Numbered from the stretch's first letter, positions 25,969-34,706 are shown. The stretch is 64,000 nt of DNA from Streptomyces sp. NBC_00258 (GCF_036182465.1 NZ_CP108081.1:11594001-11658000); one strand, 5' to 3'. Notes: a model not told the origin generated them from the sequence alone. Made by a program: numbers and translations.

Positions 25969-25979
25969 GGAACAAGTGC
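25969..25979. repeat. right terminal inverted repeat of the recombinase transposon
   Basis: GGAACAAGTGC, the reverse complement of GCACTTGTTCC, matches the left repeat GCACATGTTCC with one mismatch. It lies 8 bp inside the TTTGGA core at the right istB junction. Confidence 0.5.
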
Positions 25980-25987
25980 CAGCCCCA

Positions 25988-26137
25988 TTTGGATGGACGA
26001 AGACGTTCACAGATCCACGGCTCTGCACGGCCATCGTCGACCGGCCCTCCTTCGACGCGGCCATCATCGAGACCGGCACGGACTCCTACCGCCTTGCCCA
26101 TACCAAAGCCCGCGCCGGGCAGGTTGTCACACTCTGA
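25988..26137 (+). pseudogene. istB: IstB C-terminal part, separated from its start by the insertion
   Basis: The frame beginning at TTTGGATGG encodes GWTKTFTDPRLCTAIVDRPS, then FDAAIIETGTDSYRLAHTKA, the C-terminal end of IS21 IstB. It exactly continues the N-terminal part that stops at SNESF at 21387. It has no start codon of its own in a suitable context, so the protein is not made. Confidence 0.85.
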
Positions 26138-26220
26138 CCCCACACTCGAGAACCACCAGACGACCGCTCTGACGGACCCGCCGTCGCTGGCGCCCTTGCC
26201 CAGCAGAACCCCGCCCGCGG

Positions 26221-27054
26221 TCACAACTCACCCTGGAATCGCCGCACCGCAGCGTCTGCCTGCCGCGTTCCGGCCATACCCCGTGCTGGGTTCACGCGCT
26301 CAAGCTTGGTCCAGCCGGTCCAGCCTCGATTCTTGAGCAGCTCGATCAGCCGACGGGCCGGCGGCAGAGTGTCGAACACATGTGTATCCAGCAACTCGGC
26401 GAACGGTGGCTCGATGCCGGTGTCGTCGACGTAGAACTCGCCCTGCTCGTCGGCCACCTGTGTGATGTAGGTGGCCAGCTTGTCGGCCAGTTCGACCAGC
26501 CGCAGGTCGTCGTCGCTGCGGTCGAGAGCCTGGCTCAAGGTGAGATAGAAGTCGATGATCTGCGGGTCGGTGATCTGCTCCCGCTTGCGTGCCATCCACT
26601 CCGAAACTCGCTCGGGTGAACGCGCGGCCAGCGGGATCCAGCCGTCGCGCTCGACCTGGACGATCCGTTCGTCGACTCCGAGCGCCCGCAGCCGGTCAAG
26701 GTACTCGACCACCTCCTGGGGCAGTGCCAGGCTGTCCCCGGCGGCGAGGCGGGCGATCCGCTCGCGGTGCCGCTGCCGCTCCCGGATCTCCGCCCGCAGC
26801 CGCTTGTCGATATCTGCGACTGCCGCGGCGAACTCCTCCTCGTTTGCCTGGAGCAGCTCCCGCACGCGCGCCAGAGGGACCCCGGCCTCGGCGAGGGTCC
26901 GGATCTTGACCAACTCGACCACGGCGTCGGCGCCATACCTCCGATAGCCGGAGTGGTCCCGCTCCGGTTCCGGCAGCAGCCCCTTGGCGTGATAGTGCCG
27001 CACCGCGCGCACCGTCACTCCGGCGTACGACGCCAGCTCGCCGATGGTCAGCAT
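26221..27054 (-). CDS. MerR-family transcriptional regulator of a DrrAB-like exporter
   Basis: 277-aa regulator. The MerR winged helix is at the N-terminus (LTIGELASYAGVTVRAVRHY, GYRRYGADAVVELVKIRTLA), followed by a coiled-coil dimerisation helix (FAAAVADIDKRLRAEIRERQ) and an effector domain of about 150 residues that I cannot assign. ATG 27054 has GGAG about 9 nt upstream. It is the third gene of an operon behind an ABC-2 permease and an ATPase. A MerR-type dyad with a TTGACC -35 box lies before the ATPase gene at 28832-28854, so drug-induced activation of the exporter is likely. Confidence 0.85.
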   Translation of the reverse strand: MLTIGELASYAGVTVRAVRHYHAKGLLPEPERDHSGYRRYGADAVVELVKIRTLAEAGVPLARVRELLQANEEEFAAAVADIDKRLRAEIRERQRHRERIARLAAGDSLALPQEVVEYLDRLRALGVDERIVQVERDGWIPLAARSPERVSEWMARKREQITDPQIIDFYLTLSQALDRSDDDLRLVELADKLATYITQVADEQGEFYVDDTGIEPPFAELLDTHVFDTLPPARRLIELLKNRGWTGWTKLERVNPARGMAGTRQADAAVRRFQGEL

Positions 27055-27066
27055 CAGAGCAGTCTC

Positions 27067-27861
27067 CTAGTTCGCAGCCCGGGTCCGGTAGAGACGCCGC
27101 GACCAGAGGTAGCCGACCAGCCCGATCACCACACACCAGCCGAGGGCCCAGAGCATGTCCGAACCATCGGGCGATCCGGCCAGCAGACCGCGGAAAGCGT
27201 TCATGATCGGCGTGAACGGCTGGTACTCGGCGAACCACCGCAGCCCGGTCGGCATCGACTCGACCGGCACGAACCCGCTGCCCACGAACGGCAGAATGAT
27301 GAAGATCATCGGCCAGTTGCTCGCGGCCTCCGGGTTCGGGCTGGCCAGCCCGAGCGCCACGGTGAACCAGGTCATCGCGAACGACAGCAGCGCGAGCAGA
27401 CCGATCAGGCCCAACCACTGCATCGCCGAGGCGGCGGTCTCCAGACCGAGCAGGAACGCGACGCCAAAGACCGTTGCGAGTGCCAGCGCAGTCTGGACCA
27501 TCGCGCCCAGCACGTGGCCGGTGAGCACCGAGACCTTGGCGATGGCCATGGTTCGGAACCGGTCGATGATTCCGCCAGTCATGTCGGTGGCGACCGAGAC
27601 CGCGGTGCTGATGGACACGCTGGCCACCGCCATCACCAAGATCCCGGGAGTGATGAACGTCAGGTAGTCGCCGCGGTCCCCCGCCGGGGCTCCGGGCAGA
27701 CCGGCGCCCATGGTGGCGCCGAAGACGTAGACGAACAGCAGCAGGAACAGCAGCGGCAGGCCGATCAGCATCAGCGTCTGCGACGGGTACCGGGCCATGT
27801 GTTTCAGGTTGCGGCGCAGCATGGTCGCCGAATCGCGGACGGCATACGTCGCGGTATTCAT
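27067..27861 (-). CDS. ABC-2 type multidrug exporter permease, DrrB-like
   Basis: 264-aa membrane subunit with about six spans (LMLIGLPLLFLLLFVYVFGA, GILVMAVASVSISTAVSVAT, GLIGLLALLSFAMTWFTVAL). The motif MTGGIIDRFRTMAIAKVSVL is the conserved cytoplasmic segment of daunorubicin-resistance type permeases. The gene overlaps the ATPase gene by 4 bp (ATGA) and ends 12 bp before the MerR gene. Substrate is probably a hydrophobic antibiotic, inferred from the family only. Confidence 0.88.
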   Translation of the reverse strand: MNTATYAVRDSATMLRRNLKHMARYPSQTLMLIGLPLLFLLLFVYVFGATMGAGLPGAPAGDRGDYLTFITPGILVMAVASVSISTAVSVATDMTGGIIDRFRTMAIAKVSVLTGHVLGAMVQTALALATVFGVAFLLGLETAASAMQWLGLIGLLALLSFAMTWFTVALGLASPNPEAASNWPMIFIILPFVGSGFVPVESMPTGLRWFAEYQPFTPIMNAFRGLLAGSPDGSDMLWALGWCVVIGLVGYLWSRRLYRTRAAN

Positions 27862-28814
27862 GCCGGCACCTCCTCGGGAGATTCGTAGGCGGTGGAGTGG
27901 TCGGTGAGAGCCAGGAACACGTCATCCAGGCCGGCGGTGTGCACGGCGAGCCCGGTGACCGCGTCGTCGTCGATCCCGGCCAACAGCCGCCGCAGCGTGG
28001 TGAGGCTGCCGTCGTGCGGCAGGGTCAGGGTGAGCGCCGCGGCGTTCGGGTTCGCCTCGGGGAACCGGCGCGCCAACTCGGCCAGCCGTTCACTGTCGGC
28101 GGCCTGAAGTTCGACATGACCGCCGGGGACCAGCCGCTTCAGCTCGGCCGCGGTGCCCTCGGCGACCAGTCGGCCTCCGTCGAGCACACCGATCCGGTCG
28201 GCGAGCTGGTCGGCCTCCTCCAGGTACTGGGTGGTGAGGAAGACGGTGACCCCGTCGGCCACCAGCTCCCGCACGATCCCCCACAGCTCGCGGCGGCTGC
28301 GCGGGTCCAGGCCGGTGGTCGGCTCGTCGAGAAAGATCAGCCGCGGCCCGGCAACCAGGGTCATCGCCAGGTCCAGCCGCCGCTTCATACCGCCGGAGTA
28401 CGTCCCCGCGCGCCGGTCGGCGGCATCAGCCAGGTGGAACCGCTCCAGCAGTTGCTCTACTACGCTCTCCGCACGGCGCCGGTCGAGGTGGCCGAGGTCG
28501 GCCATCAGCCGCAGATTTTCCCGCCCGGTCAGTAACTCGTCCACGGCGGAGAACTGCCCGGTCACCCCGATCGACGCACGCACCTGGTCGGCCTCGCGGC
28601 GTATGTCGTACCCGGCGACCCGAGCCTCACCGGCGTCTGAGGGCAGCAATGTGGACAGGATCCGGACTGTGGTGGTCTTGCCGGCCCCGTTGGGTCCGAG
28701 CAGGGCGTAGACGGTGCCTGCGGGGACGGTCAGGTCGACTCCGGCGACTACCTCGTGGTCGCCGTACGACTTGCGTAGCCCGGCGACCTCGATCGCACTG
28801 GTTCTCGTCGTCAT
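27858..28814 (-). CDS. ABC exporter ATPase, DrrA-like
   Basis: 318-aa ATPase powering the permease encoded next. Walker A in ALLGPNGAGKTTTVRILSTL, Q-loop in ASIGVTGQFSAVDELLTGRE, signature in TYSGGMKRRLDLAMTLV, Walker B in LIFLDEPTTGLDPRSRREL, and the switch region in VTVFLTTQYLEEADQLAD, where Gln replaces the usual His, as is common in DrrA proteins. The C-terminal 90 residues are the DrrA-type extension. ATG 28814 is chosen to start at MTTRTSAIEV; an in-frame ATG 9 nt upstream is possible. The promoter dyad is only about 20 bp upstream, so the transcript may be nearly leaderless. Confidence 0.9.
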   Translation of the reverse strand: MTTRTSAIEVAGLRKSYGDHEVVAGVDLTVPAGTVYALLGPNGAGKTTTVRILSTLLPSDAGEARVAGYDIRREADQVRASIGVTGQFSAVDELLTGRENLRLMADLGHLDRRRAESVVEQLLERFHLADAADRRAGTYSGGMKRRLDLAMTLVAGPRLIFLDEPTTGLDPRSRRELWGIVRELVADGVTVFLTTQYLEEADQLADRIGVLDGGRLVAEGTAAELKRLVPGGHVELQAADSERLAELARRFPEANPNAAALTLTLPHDGSLTTLRRLLAGIDDDAVTGLAVHTAGLDDVFLALTDHSTAYESPEEVPA

Positions 28815-28831
28815 GCCCACCATGCTGAGAG

Positions 28832-28854
28832 GTTGCCCCTGCGTCAGGGTCAAC
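28832..28854 (-). promoter_or_regulatory. MerR-type promoter dyad of the exporter operon
   Basis: On the minus strand GTTGACCCTG-ACG-CAGGGGCAAC is an inverted repeat with one mismatch, beginning at the TTGACC -35 box. MerR regulators bind exactly such dyads between -35 and -10, which fits the MerR gene in the same operon. Confidence 0.65.
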
Positions 28855-29121
28855 TGTTGCCGCTACGCGGCCTCGCACCCTCGGGACGTCGGCCTCTGCC
28901 TCACACCGGCCACGGCCGACTGTCGTACGAGCGCGCCAAGTACCTGGTCAAACATGCCGCCAAAGAGCACGACCACCCCGCGATGGCCTCGACCTGCTGC
29001 AGGGCGGTCACCGACTCTGGACCGCTCTCCAACGACCTACCACTGCCCTTGCCTCACACCCGAGTGACATCGAAACTCACCGACAATCAGAAGCGCGTCG
29101 ACCCTCAACTGACATCCGAAC
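28855..29121. other. no intact gene; possible integrase scrap
   Basis: A plus-strand frame reads HGRLSYERAKYLVKHAAKEH, reminiscent of the C-terminal half of actinobacterial site-specific integrases, but nothing upstream or downstream supports a gene. Two imperfect 20-bp direct repeats lie at 29065-29084 and 29110-29129. Confidence 0.3.
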
Positions 29122-29129
29122 TCATCGGC
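29065..29129. repeat. pair of 20-bp imperfect direct repeats
   Basis: TGACATCGAAACTCACCGAC (29065) and TGACATCCGAACTCATCGGC (29110) match at 16 of 20 positions with a 45-bp period. They lie just beyond the 3' end of the MarR gene. Function unknown. Confidence 0.4.
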
Positions 29130-29667
29130 AAACGACACTCGCTGAGGAGGTGCACAGCCACTCTGCCTCGCCGACCGGGCACTCCGCGCCGGTGGTGCAA
29201 CTCTTGCGGCCACACAGTCGGTAGATGTAGTGGGCACGACCAATCTGCCCATACAAGCGGGTGAGCAGGTTGGTGAGCAGACGGTCGAGGTGACGCCGGT
29301 CGTCGTCGAGGTCGGCGAGTAGGTCAGTCAGCGGGCCCCCACGGGCATGGAGAATCCGCTCTGCCTGGCGCACGCCTACCGGAGTCGGTTGAACGGCCAT
29401 CAAGCGGCTACTGACCGAGCGCGGGCGCCGCTCCACCAAACCGTCCGCTTCCAGTGAATCCACCATCCGCGCCGCAGCGGGTTGTGTCAGTCCAACGCGT
29501 CTCCCCAACTCAGTCACACTGACGCCCGGGTGCGCGGCCAAACTCACGAGAGCCGCCGCACTACTGCTACTCACGCCGGCTGCTTTGGTCGCCTCGCCCA
29601 GTGTCAGATCAACCAAGGCTAGAGCTGTGGCTCCGAGCAGGTTAGCTAGACGCTGCTCATCATGCAT
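29122..29667 (-). CDS. MarR-family transcriptional regulator with Cys-rich C-terminus
   Basis: 181-aa regulator. The winged helix reads AALVSLAAHPGVSVTELGRR, VGLTQPAAARMVDSLEADGL and VERRPRSVSSRLMAVQPTPV. The C-terminus ends in a cysteine cluster (RLCGRKSCTTGAECPV), which some streptomycete MarR proteins have and which might sense oxidants or bind metal. ATG 29667 (MHDEQRLANLLG) is chosen over an ATG at 29682 since neither has a clear Shine-Dalgarno and the conserved part starts at the former. A 32-bp interrupted palindrome covers the start region, indicating autoregulation. Divergent from the serine hydrolase gene at 29990, which might also be a target. Confidence 0.85.
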   Translation of the reverse strand: MHDEQRLANLLGATALALVDLTLGEATKAAGVSSSSAAALVSLAAHPGVSVTELGRRVGLTQPAAARMVDSLEADGLVERRPRSVSSRLMAVQPTPVGVRQAERILHARGGPLTDLLADLDDDRRHLDRLLTNLLTRLYGQIGRAHYIYRLCGRKSCTTGAECPVGEAEWLCTSSASVVCR

Positions 29668-29693
29668 ACTGCACGATGCCATGCAGCATGCAT
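29662..29693. promoter_or_regulatory. MarR autoregulatory inverted repeat
   Basis: Arms ATGCATACTGCA (29662-29673) and TGCAGCATGCAT (29682-29693) are inverted with one mismatch and an 8-bp spacer. The left arm overlaps the MarR start codon, so binding would block its expression. The remaining 300 bp to the hydrolase gene show no gene. Confidence 0.5.
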
Positions 29694-29989
29694 GACTTGA
29701 TAGTGGTTGTGGACCGCCCAGTGACCCCTGGCAGGGCACCACTCCACGAGTTCCCTCATACGCCAGCGACGGTTGATCACGCCATAGGAAGCGGCGTCTT
29801 AAGGGGGGTAACCCCCGTCACCGCCCTGAGGACAGCGCATCGGTACGCCAGGGGGAAAGCCGGATGGGGCGATCCCCCCTCCGCTGGTGGGATGGTTGTC
29901 GACCGCCGGCCCCGGGGGCGACACAGTCGCAGGCCACAGCCTGAGCGGTCCCTGAACTCGCGTACAACCTCAGCAGAGAAGGGGTCGTC

Positions 29990-31144
29990 ATGCATGGGTT
30001 AAGAAGGCGTCGGCGAGGCCTGCTCGTCCTGACCAGCCTGACTACAGCCGTCCTCGCCGTATCGACGGTGTCCACGGCGGCGGCGAAGCCGCCGCCGGCC
30101 GATCCGCTTCAACGGCAGGTGGAGGCGATCCACGACACTGGGGTGGTCGGTGTGCACGCCGAGGTGACGTCACGGGACGCACGCGACAGCGCGTACGCTG
30201 GGACGGCCGCGATGAACACAAGGAGGCCGATGCCGCGGGACGGCAGGTTCCGGATCGGCAGTGCCACCAAGACCTTCACCGCCACGGTTGTGCTGCAACT
30301 CATCGGTGAGGGGCGAATGTCCCTGGAAGACACCGTCGAGCAGTGGCTGCCGGGAGTGGTCCGGGGCAACGACAACGACGGCAGCCAGATCACCGTGCGG
30401 CAGCTGCTGCAGCACACCAGCGGCATCCCTGATGTCGGGCAGGAGATATCCGCGTTGAAAAGCGCGGACGGCTATCGGGCCGAGCGGTTCCGCACGTACA
30501 CCCCAGAGGAGTTGGTGGGTCTGGCGATGCGGCACCCTGCCAAGTTCTCCCCGGGCGCCGGCTGGTCGTACTCCAACACCAACTACATTCTCGCCGCGAT
30601 GATCATCCACAAGGTCACCGGCCGGAGTTGGGCACGGGAGGTGAAGGACCGGATCATCCGCCCGCTGGGCCTGAGGGACACCAGTACGCCCGGCCCCTTC
30701 CCGTTCATCCTGGGCCGGCACGCCCAGGGCTACGCCACGTTCGGCACCGGCACCGGCACCGGCATCGACGTCACGGTGCTCAACTCCAGTATGGCCGTTG
30801 GCTCCGGCTCGGTCATCAGCACCGCGCACGACCTGAACCGGTTCTACGCCGCGCTGCTCGGGGGCCGTCTGCTGGCTCCGGCGCAGCTCGACGAGATGAC
30901 GACCACCAAGCTCGCGCCCGAACTGGGCGTGAGGTATGGACTCGGTCTGGCCGAGATCCCGTTGCCCTGTGGCGGCAGCTACTTCGGCCACCGGGGCGAA
31001 CTCCTCGGCTATGTCACCTGGGGCGGCGCCACCCGAGACGGGACCCGGACCGCCGTGGTGTACGTCACCAGTGAGGGCGGACAGGACACCCAGCAGGCCA
31101 TGATCACACTCGTGGGTCAGGAACTGTGCCGTACCCGTTCTTAG
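29990..31144 (+). CDS. secreted serine hydrolase, class C beta-lactamase/D-Ala-D-Ala carboxypeptidase type
   Basis: 384-aa penicillin-binding-protein-like enzyme. A Sec signal peptide (RRRRRGLLVLTSLTTAVLAV...TAAAK) is cleaved near residue 32. The three catalytic elements are visible: SxxK as S91-ATK in FRIGSATKTFTA, the Tyr motif Y194-SN in GWSYSNTNY, and the third motif HRG in YFGHRGELLGY. ATG 29990 is preceded by GAGAAGGGG. No lipobox or C-terminal anchor is seen, so it should be released or stay in the wall. The family covers DD-peptidases, esterases and beta-lactamases; which applies cannot be read from the motifs. It stands alone, opposite the MarR gene. Confidence 0.9.
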   Translation: MHGLRRRRRGLLVLTSLTTAVLAVSTVSTAAAKPPPADPLQRQVEAIHDTGVVGVHAEVTSRDARDSAYAGTAAMNTRRPMPRDGRFRIGSATKTFTATVVLQLIGEGRMSLEDTVEQWLPGVVRGNDNDGSQITVRQLLQHTSGIPDVGQEISALKSADGYRAERFRTYTPEELVGLAMRHPAKFSPGAGWSYSNTNYILAAMIIHKVTGRSWAREVKDRIIRPLGLRDTSTPGPFPFILGRHAQGYATFGTGTGTGIDVTVLNSSMAVGSGSVISTAHDLNRFYAALLGGRLLAPAQLDEMTTTKLAPELGVRYGLGLAEIPLPCGGSYFGHRGELLGYVTWGGATRDGTRTAVVYVTSEGGQDTQQAMITLVGQELCRTRS

Positions 31145-31244
31145 CGCCCCAGCCGTAGACATTGATCGCGCTCGTGGACCGACCGTGGAAAGGTCGCGGC
31201 CACCGCCGATCATCGGTGCGTGAAGACTGAAGATCATGTTGTGA

Positions 31245-32066
31245 CCGCAGGTCGCAGCGTAGACCCTGCCCGCTGGCAGGAGGCGTTCGAGGCCCTGATG
31301 GGCCGGATAGCGGGCGGTTCGCGAGGGTTGAGCCCCGGCGCCGGGTGAAGGACTTGGTGTTGGGGCTGCTCTCGGACCGGCCGCGCAAGAGGTGCTGGTC
31401 GATCACCGAATAGGCCAGGGAGGCGAGCCCGGAGGGCGTGCAGCAACTGCTCGGCCGGGCCCGGGGGGATGCCGACCGTGTACGTGATGACGTGCGTGAG
31501 TACGTGCTGGAGCATCCGCACGACGAGAGATGCGGTGCTGGTGGTCGACGAAACCGGGGACGTGAAGAAGGGCACGCACACCGTCCGGCTCCAGCGCCAG
31601 CACACCGGAACCGCCGGGAGGATCGAGAACGCGCAGGTCGCCGGGAGGGCGCGGGCACGCGGTGGACCGTGAGTTGTACATCCCGCGCTCGTGGACCGCG
31701 GACCCGGACCGCTGCCGGGCCGCGGGCCTGGGCGAGGACACCGTCTTCGCGACCGAGCCGGACCTGGCCGCCCGCATGATCGGCCGGTTCCTGGATGCCG
31801 GCCCTGGCCACCCTGGTGCGCGTCGCCGGATCAAGATGGCGGGTGGAAGAGACCTTCCAGTCAGGAAAGGGTTTGGCCGGACTGGACGAGCACCAACTCC
31901 GCCTCTTCACCTCGTGGTCTCGCTGGGTCACCCTGGCCATGCTCGCCAGACTCGCGGTCCGCTACGAGGCAACCATGGCTGTGACCAGCACATCTGACGC
32001 CATGCCCACTCCGAGACGGCCGCAGCTGATGAACTGCTCGCCCAAGCCTGAGCGCTACGGCGTCTG
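31245..32066 (+). pseudogene. decayed IS701-type transposase
   Basis: Fragments in different frames align in order with a DDE superfamily endonuclease of the IS701 group: WQEAFEALMGRIAGGSRG, QQLLGRARGDADRVRDDVRE, VVDETGDVKKGTHTVRLQRQ, HTGTAGRIENAQVAG, DRELYIPRSWTADPDRCRAA, FATEPDLAARMIGRFLDAG and finally SRWRVEETFQSGKGLAGLDE. Several frameshifts and an internal deletion between the FLDAG and SRWRVEE segments remove part of the catalytic core. It is dead and lies just behind the serine hydrolase gene. Terminal inverted repeats were not found. Confidence 0.7.
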
Positions 32067-32095
32067 ATGGGGGATACCTGTCAACGCCGGTGATG

Positions 32096-32461
32096 TCAGG
32101 AAGACGTCAGGCAGAAGGGGTGGCCAGCCGGATCCAGGAGTACCCGCCAGCGTCCGCCGCCGGGCTGATGGTCCGGTTTGGCCGCGCCGAGTTCCAGAGC
32201 CAGCTCTTCCATCGCATCGAGGTTGTCAGCGCGGAAATCCAGGTGGAACTGTTGTGGCACGTCCTGACCCGGCCACTGCGGAGCCCGGTATCCGTCAACC
32301 CTCTGGAATCCCAGATCACAGCCGGAGTCGTCCGTCAGAGCGACGAACTCGTCCGCACTGAAGAGTTCGCGCATCCCGGTCAGTGCACCGTAGAAGCCCG
32401 CCAGCGTCCGCGGGTCGGCACAGTCCAGAGTCACCCCTCGCAGTACAGCGCCCGGCACCAT
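32096..32461 (-). CDS. VOC-family (glyoxalase/bleomycin-resistance fold) protein
   Basis: 121-aa protein of the vicinal-oxygen-chelate fold: LRGVTLDCADPRTLAGFYGA at the start, PQQFHLDFRADNLDAMEELA in the middle and WRVLLDPAGHPFCLTSS at the end, the usual pattern of the small uncharacterised Streptomyces members. The ATG at 32461 has AAGGAG 4 nt upstream. The flanking DNA on both sides is transposon and pseudogene debris, so it is an isolated survivor. A metal-dependent isomerase, dioxygenase or drug-binding role is possible; nothing selects among them. Confidence 0.85.
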   Translation of the reverse strand: MVPGAVLRGVTLDCADPRTLAGFYGALTGMRELFSADEFVALTDDSGCDLGFQRVDGYRAPQWPGQDVPQQFHLDFRADNLDAMEELALELGAAKPDHQPGGGRWRVLLDPAGHPFCLTSS

Positions 32462-33089
32462 CCGCTCCTTCGCGTCCGCGCGTCTGTCTCCGTGAGCCGC
32501 CGCTGCACGCGATCACCGGCCGCAGCCACACCGTACTCGCCACATCCACCGCTGAAGTAGCGGTTTACCCCTGCCTCAGAGCAACGGGTGGCTGTGACCG
32601 GCGCTTTCGGTACACGCCCTCTAGCCGAAACGGCACTCACCGGGCACCCCTTCATCAGCAGTTCGCATCGACGAAGCAGCGGCCCTTCACTCACCGGCGG
32701 TTATATTGTCCGCTCGGCTCAACCGGTACTACGGCCGCCTCCGACTCCCTCCCGGCACGACGGTCACGTCCCCTTCCCGGGTTGACCGGTTATAGGACTC
32801 GACGCTCCGGCGCGCATCCGCAGCACACCGGGCCGGGGAGGGTCTCTCCAGTTCCCGCCACCACTATCTGAACGTTCCGCGCCCCATACGCCGGGGAGTT
32901 CTTCACGGCTGCAATCCAGGTGCTACACCGCTTCCATGGCCTTCACCCTGAATTCGGGGGCTCGGCACTCCCTCTGTCCCACCCCAATGGGTGAGACCTC
33001 TAACGACGCCGCAGGCTGCGCGCGATGCTACGGACCGCTCAGTCGCTCCCCCATCAGGGCTTTCGACGCTGGGCTCGACCCGACCCGGC
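32462..33089. other. no gene recognised
   Basis: About 630 bp between the VOC gene and the monooxygenase remnant, with lower GC in part and no frame carrying family motifs. Confidence 0.4.
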
Positions 33090-34294
33090 GCACCGATCCG
33101 GACCGGCGACGGGTCCGGATCGAGCAGCCCGACCTGGAGGCGATCCTGCACCGGCACGCCACCGGGCTCGCGTCGAGGTGCGCCGCGAGCAGGAGGTGGT
33201 CGGGATCCGGCAGGACGACCACGCGGTCACCGTCGAGGTCCGGACCACCGGCGGCGTGCGGGAACTCGGCGCACGGTACCTCGTCGGCTGCGACGGCGCG
33301 GGCAGCAACGCCGCGGGCTCGCGGGCTTCGACTCTGCCGGCACCGACGCGACCGTCACCGGTCGGATGGCAGTGGTCGACATGGTGGACCAGGAGAAGCC
33401 GCGGCCAGGATTTCACTACGCGCGCACGGCGTGTACGTGCACGGGCTCGGGGGTGAGCCGGATGTCCACAGTGGAGTTCGACGGCCCGCCGCGGCAGGTC
33501 GAGCCGCTCACCGTCGAGGAATTGCAGGACGGCATCCGGCGGGTGAGCGGCACCGCTGTCACGATCACCACGATGTCGTCCGGCACCCGCTGGATCGACA
33601 CCCCGCGGCAGGCGACCACGTACCGGACAGGCCGGGTCCTGCTGGCCGGGGACGCGGCCCACGTGTACGCACCGGTCGGCGGCCAGGCCTCAACGTCGTT
33701 ATCGTCGACGCGGCAACCTCGGCTGGAAGCTCGCGGCCGTGGTGTGCGGCTGGGTCGGCGAGGACATCCTCGACACGTACACCACCGAACGGCATCCGTT
33801 CGCGGCGCGCCTGCTGCAGAACACCCGGGCCCAGATCGCCCTGATGCGCCCCGACCCGCAGACGAGGGCGCTGTGGGAGGTGTTCTCCGACCTGATGGAC
33901 GTCGACGACGCCCGCCGGTACGTCGCCGGCATGGACGTCCGGTACGACCGGGGCGACGACCACCGGTTCGTCGGCACCCTGTGCCCGGACATGAAGGTGA
34001 CGCTGGAGCGGTCCGACCCGGACGTCGTCACCGCGGTGACCCGGTCGGCGGACCTGCTGCGTGAGGGGCGTTGGGCTCCTGCTCGACCTCGTCGACCGCG
34101 CGGAGGTCCGCGACGCCGCGGCCGCGTGGATCGGACGGGTCGACACCGTCACCGCCCGCACGGACCGGGTGGACGTCGACGCGTTGCTCATCCGGCCCGA
34201 CGGCTGTGTCGCCCGGGCCTTGCCTACCGGGCAGGACTTCGCCGCCACCACGCTGGTGCGTGCGCCGGGCACATGGTTCGGCCAACCGGCCTGA
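33090..34294 (+). pseudogene. decayed FAD-dependent aromatic monooxygenase (PheA/TfdB type)
   Basis: Ordered fragments of a flavin monooxygenase lie in shifting frames. RRRVRIEQPDLEAILHRHA is followed by VEVRREQEVVGIRQDDHAV and LGARYLVGCDGAGSN (the GD-type FAD motif region), then RMAVVDMVDQEKPRPGFHYA and TTYRTGRVLLAGDAAHVYAP (the second FAD motif GDAAH). After another shift come AAVVCGWVGEDILDTYTTER and HPFAARLLQNTRAQIALMRP, and finally the thioredoxin-like end RVDVDALLIRPDGCVARAL. Four or more frameshifts (near 33168, 33310, 33690 and 34065) and no proper N-terminus make it non-functional. It might once have belonged to an aromatic polyketide or catabolic locus. Confidence 0.72.
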
Positions 34295-34706
34295 GCACCG
34301 CATTAACAGTCGTCTCAGGTTCGCTCGGTAGGAAGTAAGCGTCCAGATAAGCGATGCAACCCGTATGCAGGAGGCCAGTGATGGCAGTCGACGCAGCACC
34401 ATCGGGGAAAGCGCAGCCCGGCCGGTTGCGGTTCGAGGCGGCCACCAGGGCGCTGGCGGCGGCGTTCCCTGTCGCCGCATGCGGGGTCACACGCCGACAA
34501 CAGTGCGGGGTCCGCCGCGGCCGGCCCGCACAGCGCGTACGCGGGCGGTCGTCAGCTCCACGACAGCCGCTGCGCACCGGCGAGCGGTTCCTCGACCTGA
34601 GCGCTGCCGCGGTGCGCGAGCAGGACGCGAAGACCACCTGAAGCATCTCGCAGACGGATGCCGTACGGATACCTCACCACACAAACGCCTGAAGAGAGGG
34701 ACTGAC
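34295..34706. other. no intact gene recognised
   Basis: About 410 bp. A plus-strand frame from 34381 has no clear family. In another frame, HADNSAGSAAAGPHSAYAGG looks like the C-terminal region of a flavin monooxygenase, perhaps more debris of the preceding pseudogene. Confidence 0.3.

Larger units (their letters stand above)
21388..25990. mobile_element. 4.6-kb tyrosine-recombinase transposon inserted in istB
   Basis: The interval separates the two halves of istB and brings its own genes: two rightward genes at the left end (21537-22379) and four leftward, tightly coupled genes (25844-22415). The latter are a complete tyrosine recombinase, an XRE-like protein, a zinc-knuckle recombinase and a small protein. 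The junctions show related cores (TTCGGA left, TTTGGA right), and imperfect inverted repeats lie 5-8 bp inside. Two recombinases plus a small third protein recall Tn554-type TnpA/B/C elements and recombinase-in-trio elements, but the XRE member and cysteine-rich protein differ from the classical set as I remember it. Exact ends are uncertain by a few bases. Confidence 0.8.
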
